Shown here one piece after another: positions 1 to 9,382 of a stretch of DNA of 64,000 nt. How positions within the stretch are numbered: the stretch's first letter is position 1; the number at the start of each line of letters is the position of its first letter. Source of the DNA: Tumebacillus permanentifrigoris (lineage in GTDB: Bacteria; Bacillota; Bacilli; Tumebacillales; Tumebacillaceae). The position numbers and the translations under genes were made by a program. The DNA lies in the NCBI RefSeq assembly GCF_003148565.1, contig NZ_QGGL01000005.1, positions 215,329-279,328 of the forward strand, written 5' to 3'. Below the pieces are notes generated by a model, which saw only the letters and a program-made list of their open reading frames with translations, made no database searches and had not been told where the DNA came from.

Positions 1-73
1 GTATGTCAAACGAAGCACCCGAACAACTCCGTGCAAGCGCTCGAAGGGCTTCTGGATTTGCAACGATACTCAC
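1..73 (-). CDS. N-terminal start of an unidentified gene (cut by window edge)
   Basis: A GTG codon at 71-73 on the minus strand follows a strong ribosome binding site (GGGAGGG, 6-7 bases upstream). It opens a frame that runs off the window after 24 codons, beginning MSIVANPEALRALARS. It lies just beyond the terminator that closes the riboflavin operon, so it is probably a separate transcription unit or is reached by readthrough. Too little is visible to name the product. Confidence 0.45.
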   Translation of the reverse strand, partial: MSIVANPEALRALARSCSGASFDI

Positions 74-94
74 AAGAGTCCCTCCCAATAAAAA

Positions 95-121
95 AAGTCG
101 GCCTCCGCAGAGCGCCGACTT
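95..121 (-). terminator. Rho-independent terminator of the rib operon
   Basis: On the minus strand AAGTCGGC and GCCGACTT form an 8-bp stem with an 11-base loop, followed by a run of seven T. It sits 34 bases after the ribH stop codon. Confidence 0.85.
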
Positions 122-154
122 CTAGTTTCAAGATGAGGCTTGCTAAATCCTTCC

Positions 155-622
155 TTATTTGAACAGCTTGCCGAGGTTCGCCATCTCAATCGCGGTCACA
201 GCCGCTTCCCAGCCTTTGTTCCCGGCCTTGGTACCTGCGCGCTCGATCGCTTGCTCGATCGAATCTACGGTCAGGACACCAAAGATCGTCGGGACGCCAG
301 TGTCGAGCTGAACGCGGGAAACGCCCTTGGCTGCTTCGTTGCAGACATAGTCGAAGTGCGGGGTGGACCCACGAATCACGGCCCCGAGGGTGATGACCGC
401 GTCGTACTTGCCGGATGCTGCCATTTTTTGCGCGATCAACGGGATCTCAAATGCACCCGGTACCCACGCGACATCCACTGCATCTTCCTCCATACCGTGA
501 CGCTTGAAGGCATCAAGCGCGCCTCCGAGCAGTCTGCTGCCGATGAATTCGTTGAAACGACCTACGACTACGCCTACGCGCAGACCTGTTGCGATTAAAT
601 TGCCTTCTAGGTAGTTTGCCAT
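155..622 (-). CDS. ribH: 6,7-dimethyl-8-ribityllumazine synthase
   Basis: The 155-residue protein has the usual length of lumazine synthase. It condenses 5-amino-6-ribitylamino-uracil with 3,4-dihydroxy-2-butanone 4-phosphate to give the direct precursor of riboflavin, in the cytoplasm, usually as a 60-mer shell. VPGAFEIP (54-61) and [14 protein letters not shown] (80-93) are the family substrate-binding signatures, with the general-base histidine at 89. It is the last gene of ribD-ribE-ribBA-ribH, 22 bases after ribBA, and is followed by a terminator. Identification is secure. Confidence 0.97.
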   Translation of the reverse strand: MANYLEGNLIATGLRVGVVVGRFNEFIGSRLLGGALDAFKRHGMEEDAVDVAWVPGAFEIPLIAQKMAASGKYDAVITLGAVIRGSTPHFDYVCNEAAKGVSRVQLDTGVPTIFGVLTVDSIEQAIERAGTKAGNKGWEAAVTAIEMANLGKLFK

Positions 623-644
623 TTGGATTGATCTCCCTTCGTGA

Positions 645-1736
645 TTACAACTGGACGGGCTTTTTCAGCGGTACAGTCTCGATGATTTCCAGACCGTAGC
701 CGAGCAGCCCTGAAAATTTGCGCGGGTTGTTGCTGAGCAGTCGCATCTTGCCCACTCCAAGGTCGCGGAGGATCTGGGCACCGATACCGTAATCCTGGGC
801 ATCGGTTACTGCCGCATGTCCCTTGATCTTGGCGGCGAGGCTGCGCTCCTGCGAGGTGTTGCGGATATGCAGGAGCACGCCACTGCCGTTCGCCTCGATC
901 TCGCGCATCGCCGCCTCCAACTGCGAGTGGCATTGGCAGCTGTGCGAGTCGAACAGATCCCCGAGCGGGCATTCGTTGCGCACGCGCACGAGCGTAGGGA
1001 TCTCTGCCTCGAAGTTGCCTTTGACGAACGCGAGGTGTTCCTGCCCATCGAGCAAGTTGGTGTACACATGTACATCAAACGTGCCGTGTGCAGTCGTCAG
1101 CTCGGTTGATGCGGAACGCTCGACGAGTTTTTCGCGATCCTTGCGGTAGGCGATCAGAGCGGCGATGGTGATCATCTTCAGATCGTGCTCTTCGGCAATC
1201 TCCACGAGGTCGGGCACTCTCGCCATCGTCCCGTCCGCTTTCAACACTTCACAGATCACACCTGCTGGATAACTACCGGCGAGGCGGGCGAGGTCGACCG
1301 CCGCTTCGGTGTGACCGGGGCGCCGCAGGACGCCACCGTTTTTGGCGACGAGCGGGAAGATGTGACCGGGCTTCTTAAAGTCTTTCCCCGTCACGGCCTC
1401 GTCGATCAACGCCGCAACCGTTACGGAGCGCTCATGTGCGGAAATGCCCGTCGTCGTGCCGCGCATCGCGTCGACCGACACGGTGAACGCGGTGCCGTGC
1501 TCGTCCGTGTTGACGTGTACCATCGGGCGCAGGTCGAGTTTCGTGGCACGCTCCTCCGTGATCGGCACACAGACAAGTCCGCGGCCATGCGTGATCATGA
1601 AATTGATCGTTTGTGCGGTGGTGCGGTCGGCCAGAGAGATGAAGTCTCCCTCGTTCTCGCGGTCTTCGTCATCGACGACGATCACGACTTTTCCAGCCTT
1701 GAGGTCAGCAAGCGCTTCTTCGATCGTATGGAACAT
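645..1736 (-). CDS. ribBA: Bifunctional 3,4-dihydroxy-2-butanone-4-phosphate synthase / GTP cyclohydrolase II
   Basis: The N-terminal half (about 1-200) is the DHBP synthase domain, with the acidic metal-binding stretch [10 protein letters not shown] at 22-31. The C-terminal half is GTP cyclohydrolase II, with zinc-ligand cysteines in NECPLGD and SHSCQCHS. Together they make both starting precursors of riboflavin from ribulose 5-phosphate and GTP. At 363 residues it ends soon after the GYGLEI segment, roughly 25-30 residues earlier than the Bacillus protein as I recall it. The catalytic parts look complete, so I treat it as functional. It sits 21 bases after ribE in the operon. Confidence 0.96.
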   Translation of the reverse strand: MFHTIEEALADLKAGKVVIVVDDEDRENEGDFISLADRTTAQTINFMITHGRGLVCVPITEERATKLDLRPMVHVNTDEHGTAFTVSVDAMRGTTTGISAHERSVTVAALIDEAVTGKDFKKPGHIFPLVAKNGGVLRRPGHTEAAVDLARLAGSYPAGVICEVLKADGTMARVPDLVEIAEEHDLKMITIAALIAYRKDREKLVERSASTELTTAHGTFDVHVYTNLLDGQEHLAFVKGNFEAEIPTLVRVRNECPLGDLFDSHSCQCHSQLEAAMREIEANGSGVLLHIRNTSQERSLAAKIKGHAAVTDAQDYGIGAQILRDLGVGKMRLLSNNPRKFSGLLGYGLEIIETVPLKKPVQL

Positions 1737-1757
1737 CGCTATTTCCCCTCTCCCCGT

Positions 1758-2420
1758 TTACGCGAATCCATTGTTGCGCAGGAAGTCCATGCTCATGCGG
1801 GCTCCTCCCGCATCTGAACCAGACCCTGGCAGGTGCGCTCCCAACAGCCGCTCGACGTACTTGCCGATGATGTCAACCTCCAAATTGACGGTCGAGCCCA
1901 CACGGCGATGGCGCAGGACGGTGATCTGCCACGTGTGCGGGATCACCGAGATGCGAAAGGATTCGCTGTCTGCGTCCATCACCGTCAGCGAGACACCGTC
2001 GATCGTGATCGAACCCTTTTCCACGACGTAGCGCAGGACGTTGGGCGGTGCGGCGAGGCGTACCACTTTGGCGATGTCCTCGTCGACGATCGAGATGATC
2101 TGCCCGACCCCATCGATATGCCCGGACACGATATGCCCGCCGAATCGCCCGCCCATCTGCATCGCCCGCTCCAAGTTGACCGGCGAGCCTGACGAGAGTT
2201 CGTGCAGCGTGGTCCGCCGCATCGTCTCAGGAACGACGTCGACGGTAAATGAGGACTTGTCAAACGCCGTGACCGTCAAACAGATCCCGTTGATCGCGAT
2301 CGAGTCGCCCAGTTGCACGCCGTCGAGAACTTTGCTCGACTTGATTTTCAGGTGAATCGCTTTCCCCGCAGGACGAATCTCTGCGATCGCGCCCACTTCT
2401 TCCACAAGCCCTGTGAACAT
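1758..2420 (-). CDS. ribE: Riboflavin synthase, alpha subunit
   Basis: The 220-residue protein begins MFTGLVEEVG, the hallmark of riboflavin synthase, and contains two similar lumazine-binding halves (about 1-97 and 98-200; the second carries GHIDGVGQI). It dismutates two dimethylribityllumazine molecules to riboflavin. Its start codon abuts the ribD stop directly (2420/2421), which suggests translational coupling inside the FMN-controlled operon. Confidence 0.96.
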   Translation of the reverse strand: MFTGLVEEVGAIAEIRPAGKAIHLKIKSSKVLDGVQLGDSIAINGICLTVTAFDKSSFTVDVVPETMRRTTLHELSSGSPVNLERAMQMGGRFGGHIVSGHIDGVGQIISIVDEDIAKVVRLAAPPNVLRYVVEKGSITIDGVSLTVMDADSESFRISVIPHTWQITVLRHRRVGSTVNLEVDIIGKYVERLLGAHLPGSGSDAGGARMSMDFLRNNGFA

Positions 2421-3515
2421 TTAGTTGTCACCTCCCAAATCGGGATAGCCCATGATGCAGACGTCGTTCCCATAGACGGTGATGCTCAAGTCGCGCAGTT
2501 GGAGCGCCTCCGACATTTTGGCAAACCCCGTTCCGCCAAAAGGTGTCGGTGCCGTAGCTCCGCCGACCAACTTCGGGGCGATGAACGCCATCACTTTGTC
2601 GATCAAGCCCGCTTCCAAAAAAGCGCCGTTGACCGTCGCACCGCCCTCGACGAGGAGGTGGGTGATGCCTTGCTTGTAGAGTTCTTCTAACAGGTGCAAT
2701 ACGCTGCGATCCGCTAAGGAGAGGACGCGAACGCCGCGCTCGCGCAGACGGGTCGCTTTTGCCTCATCATGTTCCGGCCCGGTGACGATCCATGTCGGTG
2801 CCACCGTCGTATCGAGCACCTTGGTGGTCTCGGGGATGCGCAAGGAACTGTCGAGGATGATCCGCGTCGGGTTCTTGCCGCCTCCGTCAGGCAGGCGTGT
2901 GGTCAACTCCGGGTCATCCGCGAGCACAGTGCCGATCCCGACGAGGATGCCATCTACTTCATCGCGTACCTTATGTACAGCAGTCCGCGCCGACGGGCCG
3001 GTGATCCAGCGTGAATCTCCCGTGTGTGCGGCGATCTTGCCGTCGAGGGTCATCGCCGTTTTCACGACCACGAACGGGCGCTGCGTGCGTATGTTGTGCA
3101 AAAAGCGCTCGTTGAGCTGGATCGCTTGTTCCTCCAGCACCCCGACTTCAACGGCGATGCCGGCCTCGCGAATCCGCTGAATCCCGCGTCCCGCCACCAA
3201 TGGGTTCGGGTCTTGCATCGCCACGACAACGCGCTTCACACGTGATGACACCACGAGGTCGGCACAGGGAGGTGTCCGCCCGTGATGACTACAGGGCTCC
3301 AGCGTCACGTACAAGGTCGCCCCCTCCGCCTGCTCCCCCGCCATCCGAAACGCATGCACTTCCGCGTGCGGCTCGCCTGCTTTCAAGTGGGCCCCGAAGC
3401 CGATGACTCGACCCTCCTTGACCAGCACGGCCCCGACCATCGGATTCGGGTTGGTCTGGCCCTGCGCTTGGGCCGCGAGGTCCAGCGCCATCTGCATGTA
3501 GTGTGTATCGCTCAC
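2421..3515 (-). CDS. ribD: Bifunctional diaminohydroxyphosphoribosylaminopyrimidine deaminase / 5-amino-6-(5-phosphoribosylamino)uracil reductase
   Basis: The N-terminal cytidine-deaminase-like domain holds the zinc site HAEVHA (50-55) and PCSHHGRTPPC (74-84). The C-terminal part (about 145-364) is the RibD reductase domain, with TLDGKIA and LVEGGATVNGAFL. It catalyses the second and third steps of riboflavin synthesis. First gene of the operon, it lies about 165 bases downstream of an FMN riboswitch, with an intrinsic terminator between the aptamer and its start. Confidence 0.97.
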   Translation of the reverse strand: MSDTHYMQMALDLAAQAQGQTNPNPMVGAVLVKEGRVIGFGAHLKAGEPHAEVHAFRMAGEQAEGATLYVTLEPCSHHGRTPPCADLVVSSRVKRVVVAMQDPNPLVAGRGIQRIREAGIAVEVGVLEEQAIQLNERFLHNIRTQRPFVVVKTAMTLDGKIAAHTGDSRWITGPSARTAVHKVRDEVDGILVGIGTVLADDPELTTRLPDGGGKNPTRIILDSSLRIPETTKVLDTTVAPTWIVTGPEHDEAKATRLRERGVRVLSLADRSVLHLLEELYKQGITHLLVEGGATVNGAFLEAGLIDKVMAFIAPKLVGGATAPTPFGGTGFAKMSEALQLRDLSITVYGNDVCIMGYPDLGGDN

Positions 3516-3561
3516 TCGAATCCACCACCTCTAGAAGTTTCTAAGCTGCCCAAAACAAAAA

Positions 3562-3595
3562 GCCCTGAAATCAGCAGATCAGCTGACTTCAGGGC
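3562..3595 (-). terminator. Attenuator hairpin of the FMN riboswitch
   Basis: GCCCTGAAGTCAGC pairs with GCTGATTTCAGGGC across a short loop on the minus strand, followed by TTTTTG. It lies between the FMN aptamer and ribD, so it is the expression platform that should form when FMN is bound. Confidence 0.85.
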
Positions 3596-3682
3596 AGTAA
3601 GATTGCGTTCGGTACGGACTTAGACAGACTGACGCCTGAGATAAAAAAGGCTAGAGTTCTCCCGTCATCCGTTCACAACACA

Positions 3683-3847
3683 TTCCTTCTCTCATCCGGA
3701 CTATACCGTCGGTACTGGATTCACACCAGTTCCTGCACCGCAATCATCGGATTGCAGGCTCGCGGACTTAGCCCCTTTTGAAAAAAGAGTCATCACCGCC
3801 GGTCGGGAATTGGCAGATTCACATCGCCTCACCACGCCCTGAAGGAA
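3683..3847 (-). promoter_or_regulatory. FMN riboswitch (RFN element)
   Basis: Read on the minus strand, the element opens with TTCCTTC and closes with GAAGGAA (P1 stem). In between are the conserved blocks ATTCCCGACCGGCGGT, GTCCGCGAGCC, and GACGGTATAGTCCGGATGAGAG, given here as separate short blocks. The segment ahead of ATTCCCGACC is longer than in the usual GGGGCAGGGTGAAATTCCC form. FMN binding is expected to favour the downstream terminator and switch off ribD-ribE-ribBA-ribH. Confidence 0.95.
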
Positions 3848-3869
3848 CTATTAAGTTAGTTCAGATATC

Positions 3870-3898
3870 AGTATAGCCTTACTTTGCCAGCTCGTCTA
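3870..3898 (-). promoter_or_regulatory. Probable sigma-A promoter of the rib operon
   Basis: Minus strand TAGACG, 17-base spacer, TATACT, placed about 23 bases before the riboswitch. It begins only 7 bases after the stop of the upstream potassium transporter gene, with no terminator visible between them. Confidence 0.55.
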
Positions 3899-3904
3899 CC
3901 CCAC

Positions 3905-5248
3905 TTACCCGACGTACAGGCTACCCTCTGGGTATTTGAGGTTTGCTTTGTCTGCATAACGCGCGGCCAACGCCAGCGCGATCGTAAGGGGGCCCAGTCG
4001 CCCGATGTACATCAAGATGATGATCAACGCCTTGCCCGGATCGCTCAGCGTCGGTGTCAAGTTGGTGGACAGCCCAACGGTTGCGAACGCTGACGTCGTT
4101 TCAAACAACAGGCGCAAAAAGTCGACGTTCTCTGTGACTGTGAGCACCATCGTGGAAAACGTGACCAGCAACAACGCCATCACCGCGATCACCAAGGATT
4201 TGTAGATCATCTGCGGCGCGATCGAACGTCCGAATACGACAGGGCGCTCCTTGTTGGTGATCACGGTGACGATGTACAGCAAGATAACAAACGTCGTGAC
4301 CGTTTTGATCCCGCCCCCGGTCGACCCAGGGCTGGCCCCGATAAACATCAAGATGATCGTCCAAAGCAGACCACCTTGCGACATCGTCTCATAGTTAACC
4401 GACGCGTATCCTGCGGTACGTGCCGTCGTCGAAGCGAAAAACGAAGCCAACCACTTGGTGCCTTCCGAGAAGTTTCCAATCGTGCCCGGATTGTGATTCT
4501 CGAACAAGTAATACCCCACCGTCCCGATCACCAGAAGCACGGCGGATACCAGCAACACGATCTTCGTATGCAGCATCGTGCGCTTGCGGAGAAACACATG
4601 CCGCATGTCAGCGAGAACTGTAAATCCGATACCGCCGAGGATGATCAAGAAGCCAATCGAGATGTTGACCGTCGGATCGCCGACATAATCGGAAATCGAC
4701 TTGAAACCGCCAAACAAGTCAAATCCAGCGTTACAAAATGCGGATACCGAGTGGAACATCCCATAATAGATCGCTCGTCCCAGCGGCATGTCGAAGGAAA
4801 ACCGCGTCGCGAGGATCAAGCCAAAGAAAAATTCAATCCCCAATGTGATCAAGACCACGTTGCGCGACAGTCGAATCAATCCTTCCAGCGACGAAACGTT
4901 CAACGCTTCTTGGATCAACAAGCGTTCCTTGAGACCGATCTTGCGCCCCGTCATGATCGTGATGAAGGTCGCGAGGGTCATGAAACCCAACCCCCCGATC
5001 TGGATCAATGAAATGAGGACGATCTGGCCGAAATGATTAAAGTACGTCCCCGTATCGACCACGATCAGCCCGGTAACGCACACAGCAGACGTCGCCTCAA
5101 GCAAGGCATCAACAAATCGCAGGCCTTCACCACTTTGCGAGGCAATCGGCAAGGAGAGCAGGATGGCTCCGACGAGGATCAAGACCGCGAAGCCGATGGA
5201 CAAGACCCGTGCAGGAGTAAAGAAACGCATTTTTTTCATTTTTTGCAT
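3905..5248 (-). CDS. TrkH/KtrB-family potassium (or sodium-coupled) uptake channel subunit
   Basis: An integral membrane protein of 447 residues with many hydrophobic helices and the four pore-loop repeats of the SKT superfamily; TSAVCVTGL, SAFCNAGFDL, ASPGSTGGGI and TSAFATVGLS are the filter-like segments with their key glycines. It forms the translocating subunit of a Ktr/Trk potassium uptake system. I chose the ATG at 5248 because GGAAGGGG precedes it by about 8 bases; a longer frame to 5311 lacks such a site. No cytoplasmic KtrA/TrkA partner is encoded next to it, so the regulator must be elsewhere. KtrB is more likely than TrkH from the length. Confidence 0.9.
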   Translation of the reverse strand: MQKMKKMRFFTPARVLSIGFAVLILVGAILLSLPIASQSGEGLRFVDALLEATSAVCVTGLIVVDTGTYFNHFGQIVLISLIQIGGLGFMTLATFITIMTGRKIGLKERLLIQEALNVSSLEGLIRLSRNVVLITLGIEFFFGLILATRFSFDMPLGRAIYYGMFHSVSAFCNAGFDLFGGFKSISDYVGDPTVNISIGFLIILGGIGFTVLADMRHVFLRKRTMLHTKIVLLVSAVLLVIGTVGYYLFENHNPGTIGNFSEGTKWLASFFASTTARTAGYASVNYETMSQGGLLWTIILMFIGASPGSTGGGIKTVTTFVILLYIVTVITNKERPVVFGRSIAPQMIYKSLVIAVMALLLVTFSTMVLTVTENVDFLRLLFETTSAFATVGLSTNLTPTLSDPGKALIIILMYIGRLGPLTIALALAARYADKANLKYPEGSLYVG

Positions 5249-5334
5249 CCAGCTACCCCTTCCTATGTGATGTAACAGGAAGATTTTACTTGGTTCTGCG
5301 TGGAACGGCAAGGACTTCCTGTTAATTACTTACT

Positions 5335-5363
5335 TTGCATCCGGTATGGTCGTATACTACAAT
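5335..5363 (+). promoter_or_regulatory. Probable sigma-A promoter of the dacF-like gene
   Basis: TTGCAT, 17-base spacer, TACAAT, 58 bases before the start codon at 5422. Confidence 0.5.
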
Positions 5364-5421
5364 AAGTAATGGCTCAACAGAACAAAAGCCTTCCGATACT
5401 CAACTTGGTGGAGTGTGAGCG

Positions 5422-6651
5422 ATGAATAAGCGATGGAACTGGTGCCGAACCCTGTGTATGGCGCTCAGTCTGGTATCCGTGACTAGTGTTTCCCACGTGT
5501 ACGCAACTGATGAAATTCCCACTGGACTTACTGCCAAGGGTGCTGTCGTGCTCGACATGCAATCCGGCCAAGTCCTCTACGATAGCCACAAAGACGACCT
5601 GGCATTTCCCGCCTCCATCACCAAAGTCATGACCTGCATCCTCGCCTTGGAAAAAACTGACCTGCGCGACCTCGTCACCACTTCACAACTCGCTCGCGAG
5701 CAAGAAGGCAATCGCGTCTATCTAGAAGTCGGGGAACAAGAGCCGATGGAGCAGATGCTCTACGGATTGATGCTGAACTCTGGTAACGATGCCGCCGTGG
5801 CGATCGCCGAACACATCTCCGGCTCGGTCAGCAAGTTTGCCGACTTGATGAACGAAAAAGCCCAGCAACTCGGCGCTACCCACACCCACTTTGTGACGCC
5901 CAATGGGCTCCATGACGACAATCACGTTACCACGCCCTACGACATGGCATTGATCGCCAACTATGCGATGAAAAATTCAAAATTTCGGGAAATTGTGGCA
6001 ACTCAAACCTACGACTGGCACGGACAAGCGTGGGACTCTCATCTCGTCAATCTCAATCCGATGCTCTGGAACTACGACGGTGCAACCGGTGTGAAGACAG
6101 GATTCACCGACCAAGCGCAGCAGACGATGATCGCCTCCGCTAAACGTGGTGACCGCGAAGTGCTGGCGGTGCTGATGGGCGTGCAAGTGAAGCAGACGAT
6201 TCGCCTCGAAACCACACAATTGCTCGACTATGGCTTCGACCAGTTCACCACGGCCCGCCTCGCCCAGACAGGTGACACGCTCGGCACGTTTGAAGCGAAC
6301 GGGCAGGAGGTTCATGCGGTCCTGCATCAGGACGTCTACGGCACACTTCCGATAAGCGATACGGCAAAAATGGAACCGTCTGTACACCTCACCGTGCCCA
6401 CCGCTCCCTTCCCCAAAGGCTCCAAAGTCGGCTCCGTCGACTATCTGCTCCAAGGCAAACGCGTGCTCACTGCTGACTTGTACGCGGCTTCGGACGTACT
6501 CTCACCCGTGATTCCGACTGGTCAGGCCAAAACACGAACATTCACCTACGTCCTCCTCACCACCGCGGGACTCGCATTTCTCACCGTTTGGTTCTGGAAG
6601 CGCCGCGTTCGTCGCCTCCGTCAAGTTACCACAAGCTATAAGGGGCATTAA
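5422..6651 (+). CDS. D-alanyl-D-alanine carboxypeptidase, S11 family (DacF-like)
   Basis: The 409-residue protein trims the terminal D-alanine from peptidoglycan stem peptides. A signal peptide (about 1-28) is followed by the serine penicillin-binding motifs SITK (65-68), SGN (120-122) and KTG (225-227). A beta-rich C-terminal domain follows, and a membrane anchor at about 378-394 precedes a basic cytoplasmic tail, so it is anchored outside the membrane. The spacing of motifs is normal for the family. It is a different gene from the dacA homologue at 49.9-51.1 kb and shares no long nucleotide identity with it. It has its own promoter and terminator and is transcribed alone. Confidence 0.93.
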   Translation: MNKRWNWCRTLCMALSLVSVTSVSHVYATDEIPTGLTAKGAVVLDMQSGQVLYDSHKDDLAFPASITKVMTCILALEKTDLRDLVTTSQLAREQEGNRVYLEVGEQEPMEQMLYGLMLNSGNDAAVAIAEHISGSVSKFADLMNEKAQQLGATHTHFVTPNGLHDDNHVTTPYDMALIANYAMKNSKFREIVATQTYDWHGQAWDSHLVNLNPMLWNYDGATGVKTGFTDQAQQTMIASAKRGDREVLAVLMGVQVKQTIRLETTQLLDYGFDQFTTARLAQTGDTLGTFEANGQEVHAVLHQDVYGTLPISDTAKMEPSVHLTVPTAPFPKGSKVGSVDYLLQGKRVLTADLYAASDVLSPVIPTGQAKTRTFTYVLLTTAGLAFLTVWFWKRRVRRLRQVTTSYKGH

Positions 6652-6670
6652 AAATATGGATTAAAAAGGA

Positions 6671-6704
6671 AAGAACCCCGCCTTGAGCGAGGGTTCTTTT
6701 TTTT
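6671..6704 (+). terminator. Rho-independent terminator after the dacF-like gene
   Basis: AAGAACCC and GGGTTCTT flank a 12-base loop and are followed by eight T. Confidence 0.85.
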
Positions 6705-6726
6705 AGAAACTCTCTTAAAATACCGA

Positions 6727-6756
6727 TTGCGAAAAACCCGAACAATCGAGTAAAAT
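6727..6756 (+). promoter_or_regulatory. Probable promoter of the secreted PLD-fold gene
   Basis: TTGCGA, 18-base spacer, TAAAAT, about 55 bases upstream of the chosen TTG start. Confidence 0.45.
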
Positions 6757-6811
6757 AGACACATAACATTCGTTGTTAAAAATAAAACTACTTAAGGATG
6801 GTGACTTTCAC

Positions 6812-9097
6812 TTGTTTACACAAGGGAAACTTCGCATGACCCGCACGTTGATGACCGCCATGCTTGCAGCCGGCCTCGTGGCCGGAATGCTCCCGCCCGC
6901 GCACTCAGGTGCGGCTGCGATCTCGTACCCGCTGATCACAGAGGTGTACGCAGACACCAACCTCTCCAATGAACCTGAGGAATACATCGCTGTCTCCAAC
7001 CCGACGGCAAGCGCCATCGCGCTGAGCGGCTGGTATTTGCAAGTCGGCACCTCGAAATTGGTGTTCCCGTCGGGTGCCACGCTGGCAGCTGGGCAAACGA
7101 TCTACGTCACCAAGCAAGCGACCGCTTTCAAGTCGGAGCAGCTCTTCCCCGCCACCTATGAGTACGGCGCTGACACCGATAGCACCGTTCCGCAGATGAC
7201 GCTCTCCGGCTCCGTTCCTCCGCTCGCGAACGCAGGCAGTGTCGTCTACCTCTACAACGCCAGCGGTACGAACATCGACACGGTAGCGTATGGCAGCGGC
7301 ACCAGTACGACTGGTTGGTCGGGCACCGCCGTCCCGAACGTATCCGGGGGTGTGATGTTCGTCCGGGAGAGGGATGAAACGAGCCAACTGTTCCCAGACA
7401 GCAACACGGCGGCCGACTGGAAGCATCTGCGCGTGTATGCCGCTGGCCAATCGCGCTACAGCGCACCGACCTATACGTATGCAGGGACGATGCAACCGTA
7501 CTCCTCCCCTGATAACAGCTTCAACACGGTCGCGACCCTGCTGAACAGTGCGACGACCACGATCGACCTGAACGTCTACGAGTTCCAGATGCCTCAGTTG
7601 ATGGATGTGATCCTCAACGCGATCAATCGCGGGGTCAAAGTCCGCGTGTTCTTGGAAGGTTCTCCGGTCGGCGGCTTGATCGATCAAGGCAAGTACGTCG
7701 CCCAACAAATCGTCAATGCAGGCGGCCAAGTCCGCTTCATCATCAACGACTCCACCACCGCCACGTTTAAACGCTATACCTTTGACCACGCCAAGTACGC
7801 GATCATCGACAGCAACAAGATCATGGTGCAGTCTGAAAACTTCAAAAGTTCCAGCCTGCCGTTCAATACCAACTATGGCAACCGCGGCTGGGGCATCGTG
7901 ATGAACAGCGCCAACGTCGCATCGTTCTACTCCACCGTCTTCAACGGCGACTGGAACGTCAATTCGAAGGACTCCTTCCCGTTCACCGCTTCGAGCAAAT
8001 GGGGCGCGCCCACAGCAGGTTTTGTCCCGGACAGCTCCACCCCGACGGCGACCTACAAAGGCAACTTCAAGAACAAAGCGATCACGGGGGAGTTTAACGT
8101 CACCCCGATTTTCGCGCCGGACAGCACGTTCCTGCAGAACAACTCGATCCTCGGCCTCGCCAAGTCTGCGACCAAATCGCTGCTCGTCGAACAACTTTAC
8201 GCGCACAAGTTCTGGGGCCCGACGACAGGAAGCACGACGACCTCGCCGGACATCTACTTGGAGGAATGCATCAACGCCGCCCGTCGCGGTGTAAAAGTCC
8301 GCATCCTGCTGGACTCCGCGTTCCTCGATGCCACCGATCCGCGTGACAACCAATTCACCGTGCAATATGTCAATGACATCGCGACAACGGAACATCTCGA
8401 CCTGCAAGCCAAACTGATCGACCTGAAAACGCTCGGCCTCGAAAAAGTCCACAACAAAGGCATGCTCGCCGACAGCTCCAAGACCCTCGTCTCCTCGATC
8501 AACTGGTCGGAATCCTCACCGGAGAACAACCGCGAGGCTGGCGTGATTGTCGACAATCCTGAAGTCAACGCCTACTATGAGCAACTGTTCTGGTACGACT
8601 GGAGCGCAGGTCTGCAAACGTGGTCCCCAGATGAGACCAAAGGCACTTCGAACGTTGTGATCTCCGAAGTCAATTATGATACGAACGGCTTTGACGCCAC
8701 CCGTGAATACGTTGAGCTCTACAACAAAAACAACGTCTCCGTCGATCTCACCAACTACAAGCTGACCAACAAATCCGGCACCTTCACGATCCCGACTGGC
8801 ACCGTGATCCCGGCGCACAGCTTCCTGACCGTCGGCAAGGACAGCACAGGCTTCTCTGCCTACAAAGGCTTCGGGCTCGACGTCTCCGGGATGAACCTGA
8901 CGCTCACGAACACCGGCGATGACCTGTTCCTGAAAACCTCGGCCGGAGTAGCTGTCGATGAAGTGGCTTGGATGAACTACGTCTCTGGCTGGGGTCTCAG
9001 CACCAGCAGCGGACAAGTCCTCTCGCGCACCAACCCGACTGTCGATACCAATTCCTCCGCAGATTGGACGGTCGCAACACCCTCCCCGAAAAAATAA
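6812..9097 (+). CDS. Secreted phospholipase D-like protein with two lamin-tail domains
   Basis: About 761 residues. A signal peptide (GLVAGMLPPAHSGAAA near its end) is followed by a lamin-tail (LTD) immunoglobulin-like domain (about 30-165). Then come two PLD-superfamily halves with complete HKD motifs, HAKYAIID near 325 and HNKGMLAD near 546, and a second lamin-tail domain (about 615-735). Two HKD motifs make one active site that cleaves phosphodiester bonds; the substrate (lipid or DNA) cannot be told from sequence. I prefer the TTG start at 6812 because AAGGATGGTGA lies 7 bases upstream; ATG at 6773 or 6836 are alternatives. LTD plus PLD fits an extracellular nuclease. Confidence 0.85.
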   Translation: MFTQGKLRMTRTLMTAMLAAGLVAGMLPPAHSGAAAISYPLITEVYADTNLSNEPEEYIAVSNPTASAIALSGWYLQVGTSKLVFPSGATLAAGQTIYVTKQATAFKSEQLFPATYEYGADTDSTVPQMTLSGSVPPLANAGSVVYLYNASGTNIDTVAYGSGTSTTGWSGTAVPNVSGGVMFVRERDETSQLFPDSNTAADWKHLRVYAAGQSRYSAPTYTYAGTMQPYSSPDNSFNTVATLLNSATTTIDLNVYEFQMPQLMDVILNAINRGVKVRVFLEGSPVGGLIDQGKYVAQQIVNAGGQVRFIINDSTTATFKRYTFDHAKYAIIDSNKIMVQSENFKSSSLPFNTNYGNRGWGIVMNSANVASFYSTVFNGDWNVNSKDSFPFTASSKWGAPTAGFVPDSSTPTATYKGNFKNKAITGEFNVTPIFAPDSTFLQNNSILGLAKSATKSLLVEQLYAHKFWGPTTGSTTTSPDIYLEECINAARRGVKVRILLDSAFLDATDPRDNQFTVQYVNDIATTEHLDLQAKLIDLKTLGLEKVHNKGMLADSSKTLVSSINWSESSPENNREAGVIVDNPEVNAYYEQLFWYDWSAGLQTWSPDETKGTSNVVISEVNYDTNGFDATREYVELYNKNNVSVDLTNYKLTNKSGTFTIPTGTVIPAHSFLTVGKDSTGFSAYKGFGLDVSGMNLTLTNTGDDLFLKTSAGVAVDEVAWMNYVSGWGLSTSSGQVLSRTNPTVDTNSSADWTVATPSPKK

Positions 9098-9120
9098 CCA
9101 CCACGAACTGACGAATACAG

Positions 9121-9151
9121 AAAAGAGCACTGAATTTCAGTGCTCTTTTTT
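9121..9151 (+). terminator. Rho-independent terminator after the PLD-like gene
   Basis: AAAGAGCACTGAA pairs with TTCAGTGCTCTTT, followed by T residues. Confidence 0.85.
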
Positions 9152-9243
9152 GCTATTTCCCGGGTAATACTTTTGACCTACATCAAGTAGGCCTAAAGTA
9201 TCGCTCAATCGAGAGTTGAGTGCGCCTTGCGTAACGTAAAAAA

Positions 9244-9270
9244 GCCGAGCAGCTTAGATCGCTGCCCGAC
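9244..9270 (-). terminator. Terminator overlapping the end of the small gene after lysA
   Basis: On the minus strand GTCGGGCAG pairs with CTGCTCGGC (two G-U pairs), followed by TTTTTT. The stop codon of the 42-codon frame lies in the loop, so gene end and terminator coincide. Confidence 0.75.
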
Positions 9271-9382
9271 TCCCAAACATCCCGGAAATCATCGGCCAGA
9301 ACGGACGGAGAAACCCGTAGAATCCTCGAAACGTCCCGAAAAACTGAAACAGTCGCGGCAGGAACAACAAGAGAGTTGCCAT
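9254..9382 (-). CDS. Small hydrophobic aromatic-rich protein, unknown function
   Basis: A 42-codon frame begins MATLLLFLPRLFQ and is rich in Phe, Leu and Gly with scattered Arg and Trp, ending GMFGSRAAI. GGAGGG lies 9 bases before the ATG at 9382; an in-frame ATG at 9391 directly abuts that site and is less likely. The gene follows lysA by about 75 bases on the same strand with no terminator between them, and its stop codon sits inside the terminator hairpin. This arrangement suggests it is the last gene of a lysine-riboswitch-controlled unit. It is probably membrane-associated. I do not recognise a family. Confidence 0.5.
   Translation of the reverse strand: MATLLLFLPRLFQFFGTFRGFYGFLRPFWPMISGMFGSRAAI

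Noticed and set aside
6905-8452. A 515-codon open frame antisense to the PLD-like gene
   Set aside because: It follows from the codon bias of the real gene: rich in Arg and Val, no domain, no ribosome site.
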